Positions 16,557 through 26,010 of a stretch of 64,000 nt of DNA are shown here, piece after piece; the first letter of the stretch is position 1, and the number at the start of each line of letters is the position of its first letter. The notes beneath the pieces are model-generated. The model ran no database searches and was not told where the DNA came from. It saw only the letters and a program-made list of their open reading frames with translations. The DNA lies in NCBI GenBank assembly GCA_963746955.1, contig CAVVDR010000009.1, positions 310,001 through 374,000 on the forward strand, given 5' to 3'. Source of the stretch: DASQBT01 sp963746955 (lineage in GTDB: Bacteria; Pseudomonadota; Gammaproteobacteria; Burkholderiales; Thiobacillaceae). Both the position numbers and the translations under genes were made by a program.

Positions 16557-17063
16557 TCAGCCCGCGTGCTTACCGGCTGCCGGCATTCGGATCAAATACG
16601 CCAGTCCATACCAGAGTAAGGCGCCAACCGGCGCAGCAATGAACATCATGTGAATCCGGGGACTCTTGCCCGAAGTCCAGCCCACGACCAGCGACACCAC
16701 TTCGACCAGCAGCAGAATGACAAACACGTGCATGGCCTGAAAATGCAGCGCAAACTGCAGTAGCCTGCGCTGCAGGTACTGAACCAGGTAAACCCCGACC
16801 ACATAGCCAAGCGCATACTGGCCCAGCACCACGCCATCCTGAATGTCCGCCAGCAGACCCAGGAGCCAGGCCAGCGTCATTCCCACCAGACTGGGGCGCT
16901 TTTGCGCCCAGATCAACAGTACGATGAGGAGAAAATCCGGCCGCAGCGTCAATGCCCAGCCGGACCAGGGCAGGAGCTTGAGCGCCAGGGCCAGCACCAG
17001 GCTTGCCAGGATCGTACCCCAGCCTGACTGGGATTCCTGGGCAACTGAACTCCGGACATTCAT
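16557..17063 (-). CDS. mreD: Rod-shape protein MreD
   Basis: 168 residues with about five hydrophobic segments (ILASLVLALALKLLPW, LLIVLLIWAQ, LVGMTLAWLLGLLADIQDG, ALGYVVGVYLVQYLQ and a C-terminal pair). The inner-membrane MreD links MreC to the elongation machinery. I use ATG 17063, which overlaps the mreC stop as ATGA; a longer frame starting at 17141 lies inside mreC. The family motif GLLADIQDGVVLGQYALGY is clear. Confidence 0.93.
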   Translation of the reverse strand: MNVRSSVAQESQSGWGTILASLVLALALKLLPWSGWALTLRPDFLLIVLLIWAQKRPSLVGMTLAWLLGLLADIQDGVVLGQYALGYVVGVYLVQYLQRRLLQFALHFQAMHVFVILLLVEVVSLVVGWTSGKSPRIHMMFIAAPVGALLWYGLAYLIRMPAAGKHAG

Positions 17064-17905
17064 GGCTTGCGCGCCCCTATCGGCTTCACCAGCAGGACCA
17101 TCAACATTCGGCTGCCTTCCACGTTGGCCATGGGCAGGCAATACACTTTGGAATAAGGATTGGAACTGGGCCGCAGCACCTGATTGACCTGCGCCACCGG
17201 CAGGCCTTCGGGGTAGATATGATCGATGCCGGATGTCAGCAGCACGTCGCCCCTTCGAATATCAACCGCCGAAGGTTGGTAGCGAATCTCGAGACCGTAG
17301 CCGGTGCCAAACACCAGCACCCGTTTGCCGGTGCGCTGAATATAGGCAGGCACCGCCTGATCCGGATCGGTAACCATGATCACGTCACTGCTGTAAGGGT
17401 AGGCGCGTGCAACCTGCCCCACCAGACCCTGTGCGTCCACCACCGGCTGGCCAGCCGCTATCCCGGCGTGAGCGCCTTTATCCAGCACCACCCGGCGGGA
17501 AAAGGGATCCCGTGCAACAGTCCAGATTTCTGCCGCAACGGTACGGATCTTTGTTTTGGCCCGAGCATCGAGCAAGCTTCGCAACCGGGCGTTCTCCACC
17601 TCCAGTTCCGCCAGGTGGTGCAGCTCGGCGGCATCCTGAACGTGAAGGGCTCGTAGCGATTCATCTTCCACCTGCATGGCTCGATGCCGCACCAGATACC
17701 CACTCACTTCCACCGCAACTTCAACCGGGATGCGCACCGCCGCCTGGACGGGGCGAAGCAGGGAAGCCAATCCATTTCTGAGCATCGACAGACTGTTGAA
17801 ACGGGCATCCAGCACGATGACCAGGATGGACACTGCAGTCCAGATGGCCAGTCGTGTGCCCGGCCCGATCGTGCGAGCGAAGAGAGGATGGGCTGGGGCG
17901 GCCAT
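17060..17905 (-). CDS. mreC: Rod-shape determining protein MreC
   Basis: 281 residues. One membrane helix (about 16-34), a coiled coil (LHHLAELEVENARLRSLLDARA) and a periplasmic beta-barrel core with RVVLDKGAHAGIAAGQPVVDAQGLVGQV and VLLTSGIDHIYPEGLPV, both MreC hallmarks. It is the bridge between cytoplasmic MreB filaments and periplasmic PBP2. 55 bases downstream of mreB on the minus strand. Confidence 0.96.
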   Translation of the reverse strand: MAAPAHPLFARTIGPGTRLAIWTAVSILVIVLDARFNSLSMLRNGLASLLRPVQAAVRIPVEVAVEVSGYLVRHRAMQVEDESLRALHVQDAAELHHLAELEVENARLRSLLDARAKTKIRTVAAEIWTVARDPFSRRVVLDKGAHAGIAAGQPVVDAQGLVGQVARAYPYSSDVIMVTDPDQAVPAYIQRTGKRVLVFGTGYGLEIRYQPSAVDIRRGDVLLTSGIDHIYPEGLPVAQVNQVLRPSSNPYSKVYCLPMANVEGSRMLMVLLVKPIGARKP

Positions 17906-17960
17906 GCATGCCCCCGTTTAGATGAGGATGCTGATCAGTGCGGCGTTGGCGGCGGTGCCA

Positions 17961-19004
17961 TCATTCATGGGTGAAAACCGTGGGCAACTGCTCCATATCT
18001 TCCAGCGCCTTGCCCGAGCCCCTCACCACGCAGGTCAACGGGTCTTCCGCCACGATGACGGGCAGGCCGGTTTCTTCCATCAGCAGCCGGTCCAGATCGC
18101 GCAGCAGGGCACCGCCGCCGGTGACCACCATGCCTTTTTCCGCAATGTCGGCCCCCAGTTCGGGCGGAGTCTGCTCCAGGGCCTGCTTGACCGCGCTGAC
18201 GATGGCGTTGAGCGGATCGGTCAGGGCTTCGAGAATTTCATTGCTCGTCACGGTGAATCGGCGCGGAATGCCTTCTGCCAGGCTGCGGCCCTTGACTTCC
18301 ATTTCGCGCACTTCAGCGCCGGGGAAGGCCGAGCCCATTTGCTTCTTGATCTGCTCGGCGGTCGCCTCGCCGATCAGCATGCCGTAGTTGCGCCGGATGT
18401 AATTGATGATGGACTCGTCGAACTTGTCGCCGCCTACCCGCACCGATGAGGCATAGACGATGCCGCCCAGAGAGATCACCCCCACCTCCGTGGTGCCGCC
18501 GCCGATATCCACCACCATGGAACCCGTGGCTTCAGAAACCGGCAGCCCGGCGCCGATGGCGGCCGCCATCGGTTCCTCGATCAGGTACACTTGGCGCGCG
18601 CCGGCACCGATGGCGGATTCCCGGATTGCGCGCCGTTCCACCTGGGTGGAGCCATAGGGCACGCAAATGATGATGCGGGGACTGGGCTGGAACAGCTTGG
18701 AATCGTGAACCTTTTTGATGAAGAACTTGAGCATCTGCTCGGTCACGGTGAAGTCCGCGATCACGCCATCCTTCATCGGCCGAATCGCACTCATGGAACC
18801 GGGAGTTCGGCCCAGCATCCGCTTGGCCTCCAGGCCCACCGCCTGGATGGTCTTTTTGCCGCCGGCGTTCATATCGATGCGAATGGCAACGACTGAAGGC
18901 TCGTCCAGCACGATACCTTTTCCGCGCACATAAATCAGGGTATTCGCCGTACCCAGATCGATGGCCAGATCGGTGGAAAAATATTGGGTAAGAAAACCGA
19001 GCAT
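17961..19004 (-). CDS. mreB: Actin-like cell-shape protein MreB
   Basis: 347 residues from ATG 19004, exactly the usual length; an upstream in-frame ATG at 19085 would add 27 unrelated residues and ignores the AAGGAC RBS just before 19004. ATP-binding motifs of the actin superfamily are intact (DLAIDLGTANTLIYVRG, VVDIGGGTTEVGVISLGG, GMVVTGGGALLRDLD). The N-terminal MLGFLTQYFSTD provides the membrane-binding amphipathic helix. It is the first gene of the mre-mrd operon, divergent from gatC. Confidence 0.98.
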   Translation of the reverse strand: MLGFLTQYFSTDLAIDLGTANTLIYVRGKGIVLDEPSVVAIRIDMNAGGKKTIQAVGLEAKRMLGRTPGSMSAIRPMKDGVIADFTVTEQMLKFFIKKVHDSKLFQPSPRIIICVPYGSTQVERRAIRESAIGAGARQVYLIEEPMAAAIGAGLPVSEATGSMVVDIGGGTTEVGVISLGGIVYASSVRVGGDKFDESIINYIRRNYGMLIGEATAEQIKKQMGSAFPGAEVREMEVKGRSLAEGIPRRFTVTSNEILEALTDPLNAIVSAVKQALEQTPPELGADIAEKGMVVTGGGALLRDLDRLLMEETGLPVIVAEDPLTCVVRGSGKALEDMEQLPTVFTHE

Positions 19005-19133
19005 GTTGTCCTTGCGCCCGAAGGCGACGAAATGTTGCAGGAAGCGCGCCAAGGCGCGGTAACTTAAGGAACCGGGCCCGGGCACGCCAAAGCTTTGACC
19101 CGGTTCCGTGGTTCTTTAGAAAAAACAAGCGGC

Positions 19134-19139
19134 TATGAT
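19134..19139 (+). promoter_or_regulatory. Possible -10 element for gatCAB
   Basis: TATGAT lies 67 bases before the gatC ATG in the divergent mreB-gatC region (19005-19206). It is one base from the sigma-70 consensus. No good -35 hexamer is at the right spacing (best TTCTTT at 19112-19117), so this is a weak call. Confidence 0.3.
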
Positions 19140-19206
19140 AACCTATAGGCCTTGGTGGGGCATACACCCCGCCGGGTTTCTGTCCACGGTCCCAGCTCCA
19201 TTCCAC

Positions 19207-19494
19207 ATGTCCCTGAGCCTGCAAGATATCCAGCGTATTGCCCGCCTGGCCCGCCTGGCCGTCAGCCCGGAAGAGGCTGCCGGACTGCAACACCAGTTAA
19301 ACAGCATTTTCGGCCTGATCGAACAGATGCAGGCCGTTGATACTACGGGCGTGGAACCCATGTCCCACGCCCGCGATGTGCAACTGCGCTTGCGCGAGGA
19401 CAGTCCTACCGAGCCGAATCTACGGGAAAAGTTCCAGGCTATTGCGCCGGCGGTGGAAAACGGACTGTACCTGGTGCCCAAAGTCATTGAGTGA
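19207..19494 (+). CDS. gatC: Asp/Glu-tRNA amidotransferase subunit GatC
   Basis: 95 residues, the small subunit that clamps GatA to GatB in the amidotransferase that converts misacylated Asp-tRNA(Asn) and/or Glu-tRNA(Gln). The family pattern is SLSLQDIQRIARLARLAVSPEE, an internal VDTTGVEPMSHA and the C-terminal APAVENGLYLVPKVIE. ATG 19207 chosen; the frame is open further upstream but without an RBS. Confidence 0.96.
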   Translation: MSLSLQDIQRIARLARLAVSPEEAAGLQHQLNSIFGLIEQMQAVDTTGVEPMSHARDVQLRLREDSPTEPNLREKFQAIAPAVENGLYLVPKVIE

Positions 19495-19583
19495 GATGCG
19501 GGACGTGAAGACTCGCAGGATCAACTGGGGGAGAACCCTCGTTTTGCCGCGCATCATCTCCACTTCTCACCCCTCTCGTGTCC

Positions 19584-21038
19584 ATGATCAACGCTTCCCT
19601 TAAAGAACTTTCCGCCGCCCTGGAAACAGGCAGGATCACCGCCGTTGAACTGGCCGGCAGGTATCTGGAACGAATCGAAGCCCACAACGCTCGCCTCAAC
19701 GCCTTCATCACGGTGGACCGGGACAAGACCCTGGAACAGGCTCGCCAGGCCGACCAGCAACGCGCTGCCGGCCAGGCCGGGCCACTGACCGGTGTGCCGA
19801 TCGCGCACAAGGATATTTTCTGCACCGAGGGCTGGCTCACCACCTGCGGCTCGAACATGCTGGCCAACTTCGTCGCGCCCTACGACGCCACAGTGATTGC
19901 CAAAGTCAAGCAGGCCGGCCTGGTCAGCCTGGGCAAGACCAACATGGACGAATTCGCCATGGGCTCGTCCAGCGAAACCAGCTTTTTCGGCCCGGTCAGG
20001 AACCCCTGGGATGAGAATGCCGTGCCGGGCGGTTCGTCCGGCGGTTCGGCCGCCGCGGTGGCCGCGCGCCTGGCACCTGCCGCCACGGGCACCGACACGG
20101 GCGGTTCGATCCGGCAACCCGCCGCGCTGTGCGGCATCACGGGCCTCAAGCCGACGTACGGCGTGTGTTCCCGCTACGGCATGATCGCCTTCGCCTCCTC
20201 GCTCGACCAGGCCGGTCCCATGGCCAAATCTGCCGAAGATTGCGCCCTCCTCCTAAATGTAATGGCCGGCTTCGACCCGCGCGACTCCACCAGCCTGGAA
20301 CGCGACGTCGAGGACTACACCCGCGACCTTGATCAGCCTCTTTCCGGCTTGCGTATTGGCCTGCCCAAGGAATTCTTTGGCGCAGGCTTATCGGCCGAGG
20401 TCGCCGGCGCAGTGGACGCCGCGATTGCCAAATATCGCAAGCTGGGCGCGGCTACGGTTGACATCAGCCTGCCCAATTCCAGCCTGTCGGTACCGGCCTA
20501 CTATGTGCTGGCGCCGGCCGAAGCGTCCTCCAACCTGTCGCGCTTCGACGGTGTGCGCTACGGACACCGCGCCCGCGAATACAAGGATCTGCTCGACATG
20601 TACGAGAAGTCGCGGGCCGAGGGTTTCGGCACCGAGGTCAAGCGCCGCATCATGATCGGCACCTATGTGCTGTCGCACGGCTACTACGACGCCTATTATC
20701 TGCAGGCGCAGAAAATCCGCCGCCTGATCGCCAACGATTTCAGCGCCGCGTTCAAGCAGTGCGACGTGATTCTTGGGCCCACAGCGCCCACCGCCGCGTT
20801 CAATTTTGGCGAGAAGGCGGCCGACCCCGTGGCCATGTACCTGTCGGATATCTACACGATCGCGGTCAATCTTGCGGGGCTGCCCGGCATGTCGATTCCT
20901 TGCGGATTCACCACCAGCAGCCGTCCGATCGGGCTGCAGTTGATCGGCGATTACTTTGCAGAAGCAAGACTGCTGAACGCAGCCCACCGGTATCAACAAA
21001 TAACGGATTGGCACCGTCGCATGCCGGAGGGAATCTGA
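19584..21038 (+). CDS. gatA: Asp/Glu-tRNA amidotransferase subunit GatA
   Basis: 484 residues, the glutaminase/amidase subunit that releases ammonia from glutamine. The Ser-cisSer-Lys triad of amidase-signature enzymes maps to K76 (VPIAHKD), S151 (PGGSSGGS) and S175 (TDTGGSIRQP). An in-frame GTG six bases upstream is an alternative start. It ends one base before gatB. Confidence 0.97.
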   Translation: MINASLKELSAALETGRITAVELAGRYLERIEAHNARLNAFITVDRDKTLEQARQADQQRAAGQAGPLTGVPIAHKDIFCTEGWLTTCGSNMLANFVAPYDATVIAKVKQAGLVSLGKTNMDEFAMGSSSETSFFGPVRNPWDENAVPGGSSGGSAAAVAARLAPAATGTDTGGSIRQPAALCGITGLKPTYGVCSRYGMIAFASSLDQAGPMAKSAEDCALLLNVMAGFDPRDSTSLERDVEDYTRDLDQPLSGLRIGLPKEFFGAGLSAEVAGAVDAAIAKYRKLGAATVDISLPNSSLSVPAYYVLAPAEASSNLSRFDGVRYGHRAREYKDLLDMYEKSRAEGFGTEVKRRIMIGTYVLSHGYYDAYYLQAQKIRRLIANDFSAAFKQCDVILGPTAPTAAFNFGEKAADPVAMYLSDIYTIAVNLAGLPGMSIPCGFTTSSRPIGLQLIGDYFAEARLLNAAHRYQQITDWHRRMPEGI

Positions 21039-21039
21039 G

Positions 21040-22548
<1,509 letters not shown>

Positions 22549-22621
22549 AGGCTTGAGCCGGCAATCCCGTTTTGCTGTTTGAGCCGCTGCGCCGGCGGAT
22601 TTCGCGGCAGTCAGATTACCT

Positions 22622-22650
22622 GCGAATCAATTTCTCATGAATTGATTCGC
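22622..22650. repeat. Perfect 11-bp inverted repeat between convergent genes
   Basis: GCGAATCAATT and AATTGATTCGC flank a seven-base loop. It lies between the convergent gatB and the DUF4124 gene and could act as a two-way terminator hairpin, although no T-run follows on either strand. A protein-binding palindrome is the other option. Confidence 0.6.
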
Positions 22651-22664
22651 GGCGTGCCAAACAC

Positions 22665-23291
22665 CTACTTCTTTTCGGTCAACTCGCGATAACGCGCCTT
22701 GTCCGCATCGTATTTTGCCGTGACGTCCGCCATGGCGTCCTGATTGGCTTGGACGACACGGATCAGGCTATCCAGTTCGGCCTGATTGGCGTCAATCTGG
22801 CTCTTGAGGTATGGCGGCAGATCCTTGCGCTGCTTGATGATTTCCGCAGCGCGGGCGTTCACTTCCTTCTGGTTGTCGGCAACCTGCGACATGCGGATTT
22901 TTGCGCTCCGGATCGCCATCCGGTGAAACTCAAGTGCCCGGTCGCGCGCCAGATCAATCTCGTTAGCGCTGGCGAAGGTCTCCAACAGGGTTCGATCAAC
23001 GCGGTTCTGCTCGTCCTTTTCCTTTTTGATCCGTGCCGCCTCTGCTTCCGCAGCCAGTCTGGCATTGCGTTCCTGCAGAGACTCCAAGCGCTTCATGACC
23101 TGGCCGCTCTTACCGAGTTCGGCCGAGCCCCGCACCCCGGCATCGGCCGGCAGGGTATCGCCGTAATGCGCGTGGCCGTGATCATCCACCCAGCGGTACA
23201 GCTTTCCCGAGTTGGCGCCCGTTGCAGGAACAGTCTGGACCAAGCCTGCCACCAGCGCACACCAAATCAACACCGTTCGCTTAAATTCCAT
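22665..23291 (-). CDS. DUF4124-domain periplasmic protein
   Basis: 208 residues from ATG 23291. Signal peptide (MEFKRTVLIWCALVAGLVQ), then a DUF4124 module (KLYRWVDDHGHAHYGDTLP) and a long, charged, probably coiled-coil helix region rich in Glu, Arg and Lys to the end. DUF4124 proteins are exported and of unknown function, perhaps binding peptidoglycan or other envelope components. Its start overlaps the restored 3' end of pyrE by 11 bases. Confidence 0.85.
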   Translation of the reverse strand: MEFKRTVLIWCALVAGLVQTVPATGANSGKLYRWVDDHGHAHYGDTLPADAGVRGSAELGKSGQVMKRLESLQERNARLAAEAEAARIKKEKDEQNRVDRTLLETFASANEIDLARDRALEFHRMAIRSAKIRMSQVADNQKEVNARAAEIIKQRKDLPPYLKSQIDANQAELDSLIRVVQANQDAMADVTAKYDADKARYRELTEKK

Positions 23292-23927
23292 ATTGATCCC
23301 GATAACGGGCCACCGCCGCAAGGCGATCGCCCCAGTCTGACTTTCCCGCAAGATAGGCTAGCAGATCGTTCAGATTCACCACCGATAGCACCGGCATTCC
23401 ATAGTGTTCCTGAACTTCCTGCACCGCCGATCTTTCCCCCCGCCTTTCTCCATTCGATCCAGCGCAATCAACACGCCGGCAGGCTGCGCGCCCTGGGCAC
23501 GTATCAATTCCACTGATTCCCGCACCGAGGTGCCGGCCGAAATCACATCATCCACGATCAGTACCCGGCCTTTCAAGCTTGCGCCAACCACCCTGCCCCC
23601 TTCGCCATGGTCCTTCGCCTCCTTGCGGTTGTAGGCAAACGGCATATTGTGCCCCAGGGACACCAGGGCGATGGCAATCGAGGCCGCCAGGGCAATGCCC
23701 TTGTAGGCCGGTCCGAACAGCACGTCAAACCGGATACCCGATTCAACGATGGCTTTGGCGTAGAATTCCCCCAGTTTTTTCAGCTTGGCCCCATCATTGA
23801 AGAGCCCGGCATTAAAAAAATAGGGGGACAGGCGCCCCGCCTTGGTCTTGAATTCGCCAAAGCACAACACCCCCGAGGCGATGGCGAACTCCAGGAATTC
23901 GGTCTTGTAAGCGGACATTCTTTCCAT
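23281..23927 (-). pseudogene. pyrE: Orotate phosphoribosyltransferase PyrE, frameshifted at a G run
   Basis: Transfers phosphoribose from PRPP to orotate in pyrimidine synthesis. The first ~165 codons are normal, including the PRPP loop VLIVDDVISAGTS. Near 23438-23446, after RMEKGG, the frame is lost in GGCGGGGGGAAAG. With one more G the reading continues as ERSAVQEVQEHYGMPVLSVVNLND and ends YRDQYGI at 23281, the expected C-terminus and length (about 215 residues). Without it, the product has 16 wrong residues and stops at 23376. A single homopolymer error is the simplest explanation; true slippage is possible. Start either 23927 or 23918 (MSAYKTEF). Confidence 0.88.
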
Positions 23928-23944
23928 TTCTTGAACCAGTCTTG

Positions 23945-24724
23945 ATGAGAATTATATCGGCCAATCTCAACGGCATCCGTTCGGCAGCCAGCAAAGGCTT
24001 CTTTGACTGGCTGCCAACGCAACAGGCCGACGTGGTCTGCGTCCAGGAACTGAAGGCCCAGGCGGCCGACCTGAGGCCTGAATTCCTGACCTGCGACGGC
24101 CTCACCGGCGCCTTCCATTGTGCCGAAAAGAAAGGCTTCAGCGGCGTCGGCCTGTACACGCGCAAACGCCCCCAAACCCTGGTCGAAGGCCTGGGCCTGC
24201 CCGAGTTCGACGCCGAGGGACGTTATATAGAGGCCGGCTACGGAAAGCTGGCCATCATTTCCCTCTACCAGCCATCGGGCTCCAGCTCCGAGGAACGCCA
24301 GCAGGCCAAGTTCCGCTTCATGGAACAGTTCTTTCCCCACCTGCACGCCCTCGCGCGCTCAGGCAAGGAAATCATCATATGCGGCGACTGGAACATCGCA
24401 CACCGGGAAATCGATTTGAGAAACTGGAAATCCAACCAGAAGAACTCCGGCTTCCTACCGGAAGAGCGCGCCTGGCTCACACGCGTATTCGACGAACTGG
24501 GCTTTGTCGACGTCTACCGTAAGCTCTATCCGGAACATACCGGCGAAGCCTACACCTGGTGGAGCAACCGCGGCCAGGCCTGGGCCAAGAACGTGGGCTG
24601 GCGCATCGACTACCAGATCGCCACGCCCGGCATCGCCGCGAAGGCGCAATCCGCCAGCGTGTACAAGGCGCAGCGCTTCAGCGACCATGCGCCATTGATT
24701 GTGGATTACCACTACACTCTTTAA
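23945..24724 (+). CDS. xthA: Exodeoxyribonuclease III
   Basis: 259 residues, an AP endonuclease and 3'-5' exonuclease of base-excision repair. Family motifs: SANLNGIRSA, VCVQELKAQ (catalytic Glu), SLYQPSG, CGDWNIAHREIDLRN, RIDYQIATP and the terminal FSDHAPL with the catalytic His. Normal length. ATG 23945 chosen over a TTG three bases before. It is divergent from pyrE with only 17 bases between starts. Confidence 0.96.
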   Translation: MRIISANLNGIRSAASKGFFDWLPTQQADVVCVQELKAQAADLRPEFLTCDGLTGAFHCAEKKGFSGVGLYTRKRPQTLVEGLGLPEFDAEGRYIEAGYGKLAIISLYQPSGSSSEERQQAKFRFMEQFFPHLHALARSGKEIIICGDWNIAHREIDLRNWKSNQKNSGFLPEERAWLTRVFDELGFVDVYRKLYPEHTGEAYTWWSNRGQAWAKNVGWRIDYQIATPGIAAKAQSASVYKAQRFSDHAPLIVDYHYTL

Positions 24725-24775
24725 CCACGCCGTTGCCCAACGCCCTGCCCAAACAGGGCGGGAAGAAGCCAAGCA

Positions 24776-25219
24776 CTATCTGATCTTGATCAGACTGATG
24801 CGTCCCGTTCGCGTCACTCTGAACATGGCAGGGGGTTTGGCGTTGGCAGCCAGGCGTAAGACTTTTTGATACGAACTCGAAATGACGTTAGCCGTTTCAG
24901 CCGCTGACACGTTGCCAGACACAAGAACAAAGACGATAACTTTGTGATCAAGAAAGGCTTCAAGTTCAGCCGGGCGCCAGCGAATGCGCTTGTCCCGTGT
25001 AAGAACGACCCAGCCTTCCCGTCCCGCGACCTCAAGCCATTGTTCGTCCGGGGCATCGGACGCAAAACGCTGGTGGTGTGCAATGTAATGCGCACCAAGC
25101 TGGTCAAGGGCCTCACCCAACAGGCGGCTCCAGGCGCAGCGATCAATGAATAAGGTGATCGGTTCAGGCAGCGCGTCGCTGCTCGAAGCGGAGGGCTTCT
25201 TCGATTTCTTTTTCGTCAA
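24776..25219 (-). CDS. PIN-like toxin of VapC45 type
   Basis: 147 residues. The Lys/Ser-rich N-terminus leads into ITLFIDRCAWSRLLGEAL, then SDAPDEQWLEVAGREGWVVLTRDKRIRWRPAE, the pattern of the PIN-like family found in VapBC45 toxins. Acidic residues at LFID, DAPDEQW and TRD probably hold the metal of a ribonuclease site. It overlaps the antitoxin gene by 56 bases, and both are on the minus strand, the usual antitoxin-first order. Target RNA is unknown. Confidence 0.8.
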   Translation of the reverse strand: MTKKKSKKPSASSSDALPEPITLFIDRCAWSRLLGEALDQLGAHYIAHHQRFASDAPDEQWLEVAGREGWVVLTRDKRIRWRPAELEAFLDHKVIVFVLVSGNVSAAETANVISSSYQKVLRLAANAKPPAMFRVTRTGRISLIKIR

Positions 25220-25874
25220 CGCGGTAGTCTTTCGCCATGTCTTCCAGCGAATCGCCCGCCTGGAAACGGTCGAAAATGATTTCGGTCGGAACGGCCACGC
25301 CAGTCAAGACAGGCCGCCCAAAAGAGAGACGAGGATCAATCACGATGGATTTGGGCTGACCGGCCGTGCGACCGGAGCTTCGGCTGTAGGGGAAAAGTCT
25401 GACCGGATTGTCTTTGTTGTCTCTTTCAATACGTTCCAAGGCGTGTTCAAACTCACCACGCATCGCCTCCTGACCCTGCCGGGAAACGTTCAGCAATTTT
25501 GAAGCTTGTTCGACAAACAGATCAATGCCATTGGTCATAAACTGGCGGTCAATAAGCGGACTCTCAACATCAAGTTGACCTCGCACATAATCAACACTGT
25601 CGCGAACTTTGGGCAAGCTTACCCTGTGTACACGCCGAATAGCCGCCAGCACATGCAACTCACACAGATTAGCAAAGGAGAGCAATTTGTTACGGGCATC
25701 CGCGGCATTAATGACAGCCCTGAATCGCTTCGGATTGCCATCCTTGTCCCGGTAATTCTGCCCAAAACTCCAAGACCTGACGGTGGCAATGGGCATATTG
25801 AGCATGTAGGCGACTTCACTTGCCGGATAAGCTGCTTTATCGAAAATTGTGGCCTTTTTCGTGCGCTGCGTCAT
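25164..25874 (-). CDS. VapB45-like antitoxin (HTH plus DUF433)
   Basis: 236 residues from ATG 25874. The N-terminal region (YPASEVAYMLNMPIATVRSWSFG) is a MerR-like DNA-binding helix-turn-helix; the C-terminus (KSIVIDPRLSFGRPVLTGVAVPTEIIFDRFQAGDSLEDMAKDYRV) is a DUF433 module. That pair of domains is typical of VapB45 antitoxins and probably represses its own operon. The C-terminal 56 bases overlap the toxin start in another frame. Confidence 0.82.
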   Translation of the reverse strand: MTQRTKKATIFDKAAYPASEVAYMLNMPIATVRSWSFGQNYRDKDGNPKRFRAVINAADARNKLLSFANLCELHVLAAIRRVHRVSLPKVRDSVDYVRGQLDVESPLIDRQFMTNGIDLFVEQASKLLNVSRQGQEAMRGEFEHALERIERDNKDNPVRLFPYSRSSGRTAGQPKSIVIDPRLSFGRPVLTGVAVPTEIIFDRFQAGDSLEDMAKDYRVDEKEIEEALRFEQRRAA

Positions 25875-26010
25875 GGTTGCATCATAACATTTCGAGATTT
25901 TGGTTGAAATCACTTATGGCAACAATGAACAGTGCTCACGTAACCGTTACCTCGAGCTGATTGTTGGTCAATGGAATAACATTCATGGTCACAAAGCAGA
26001 GCCGCAACGC

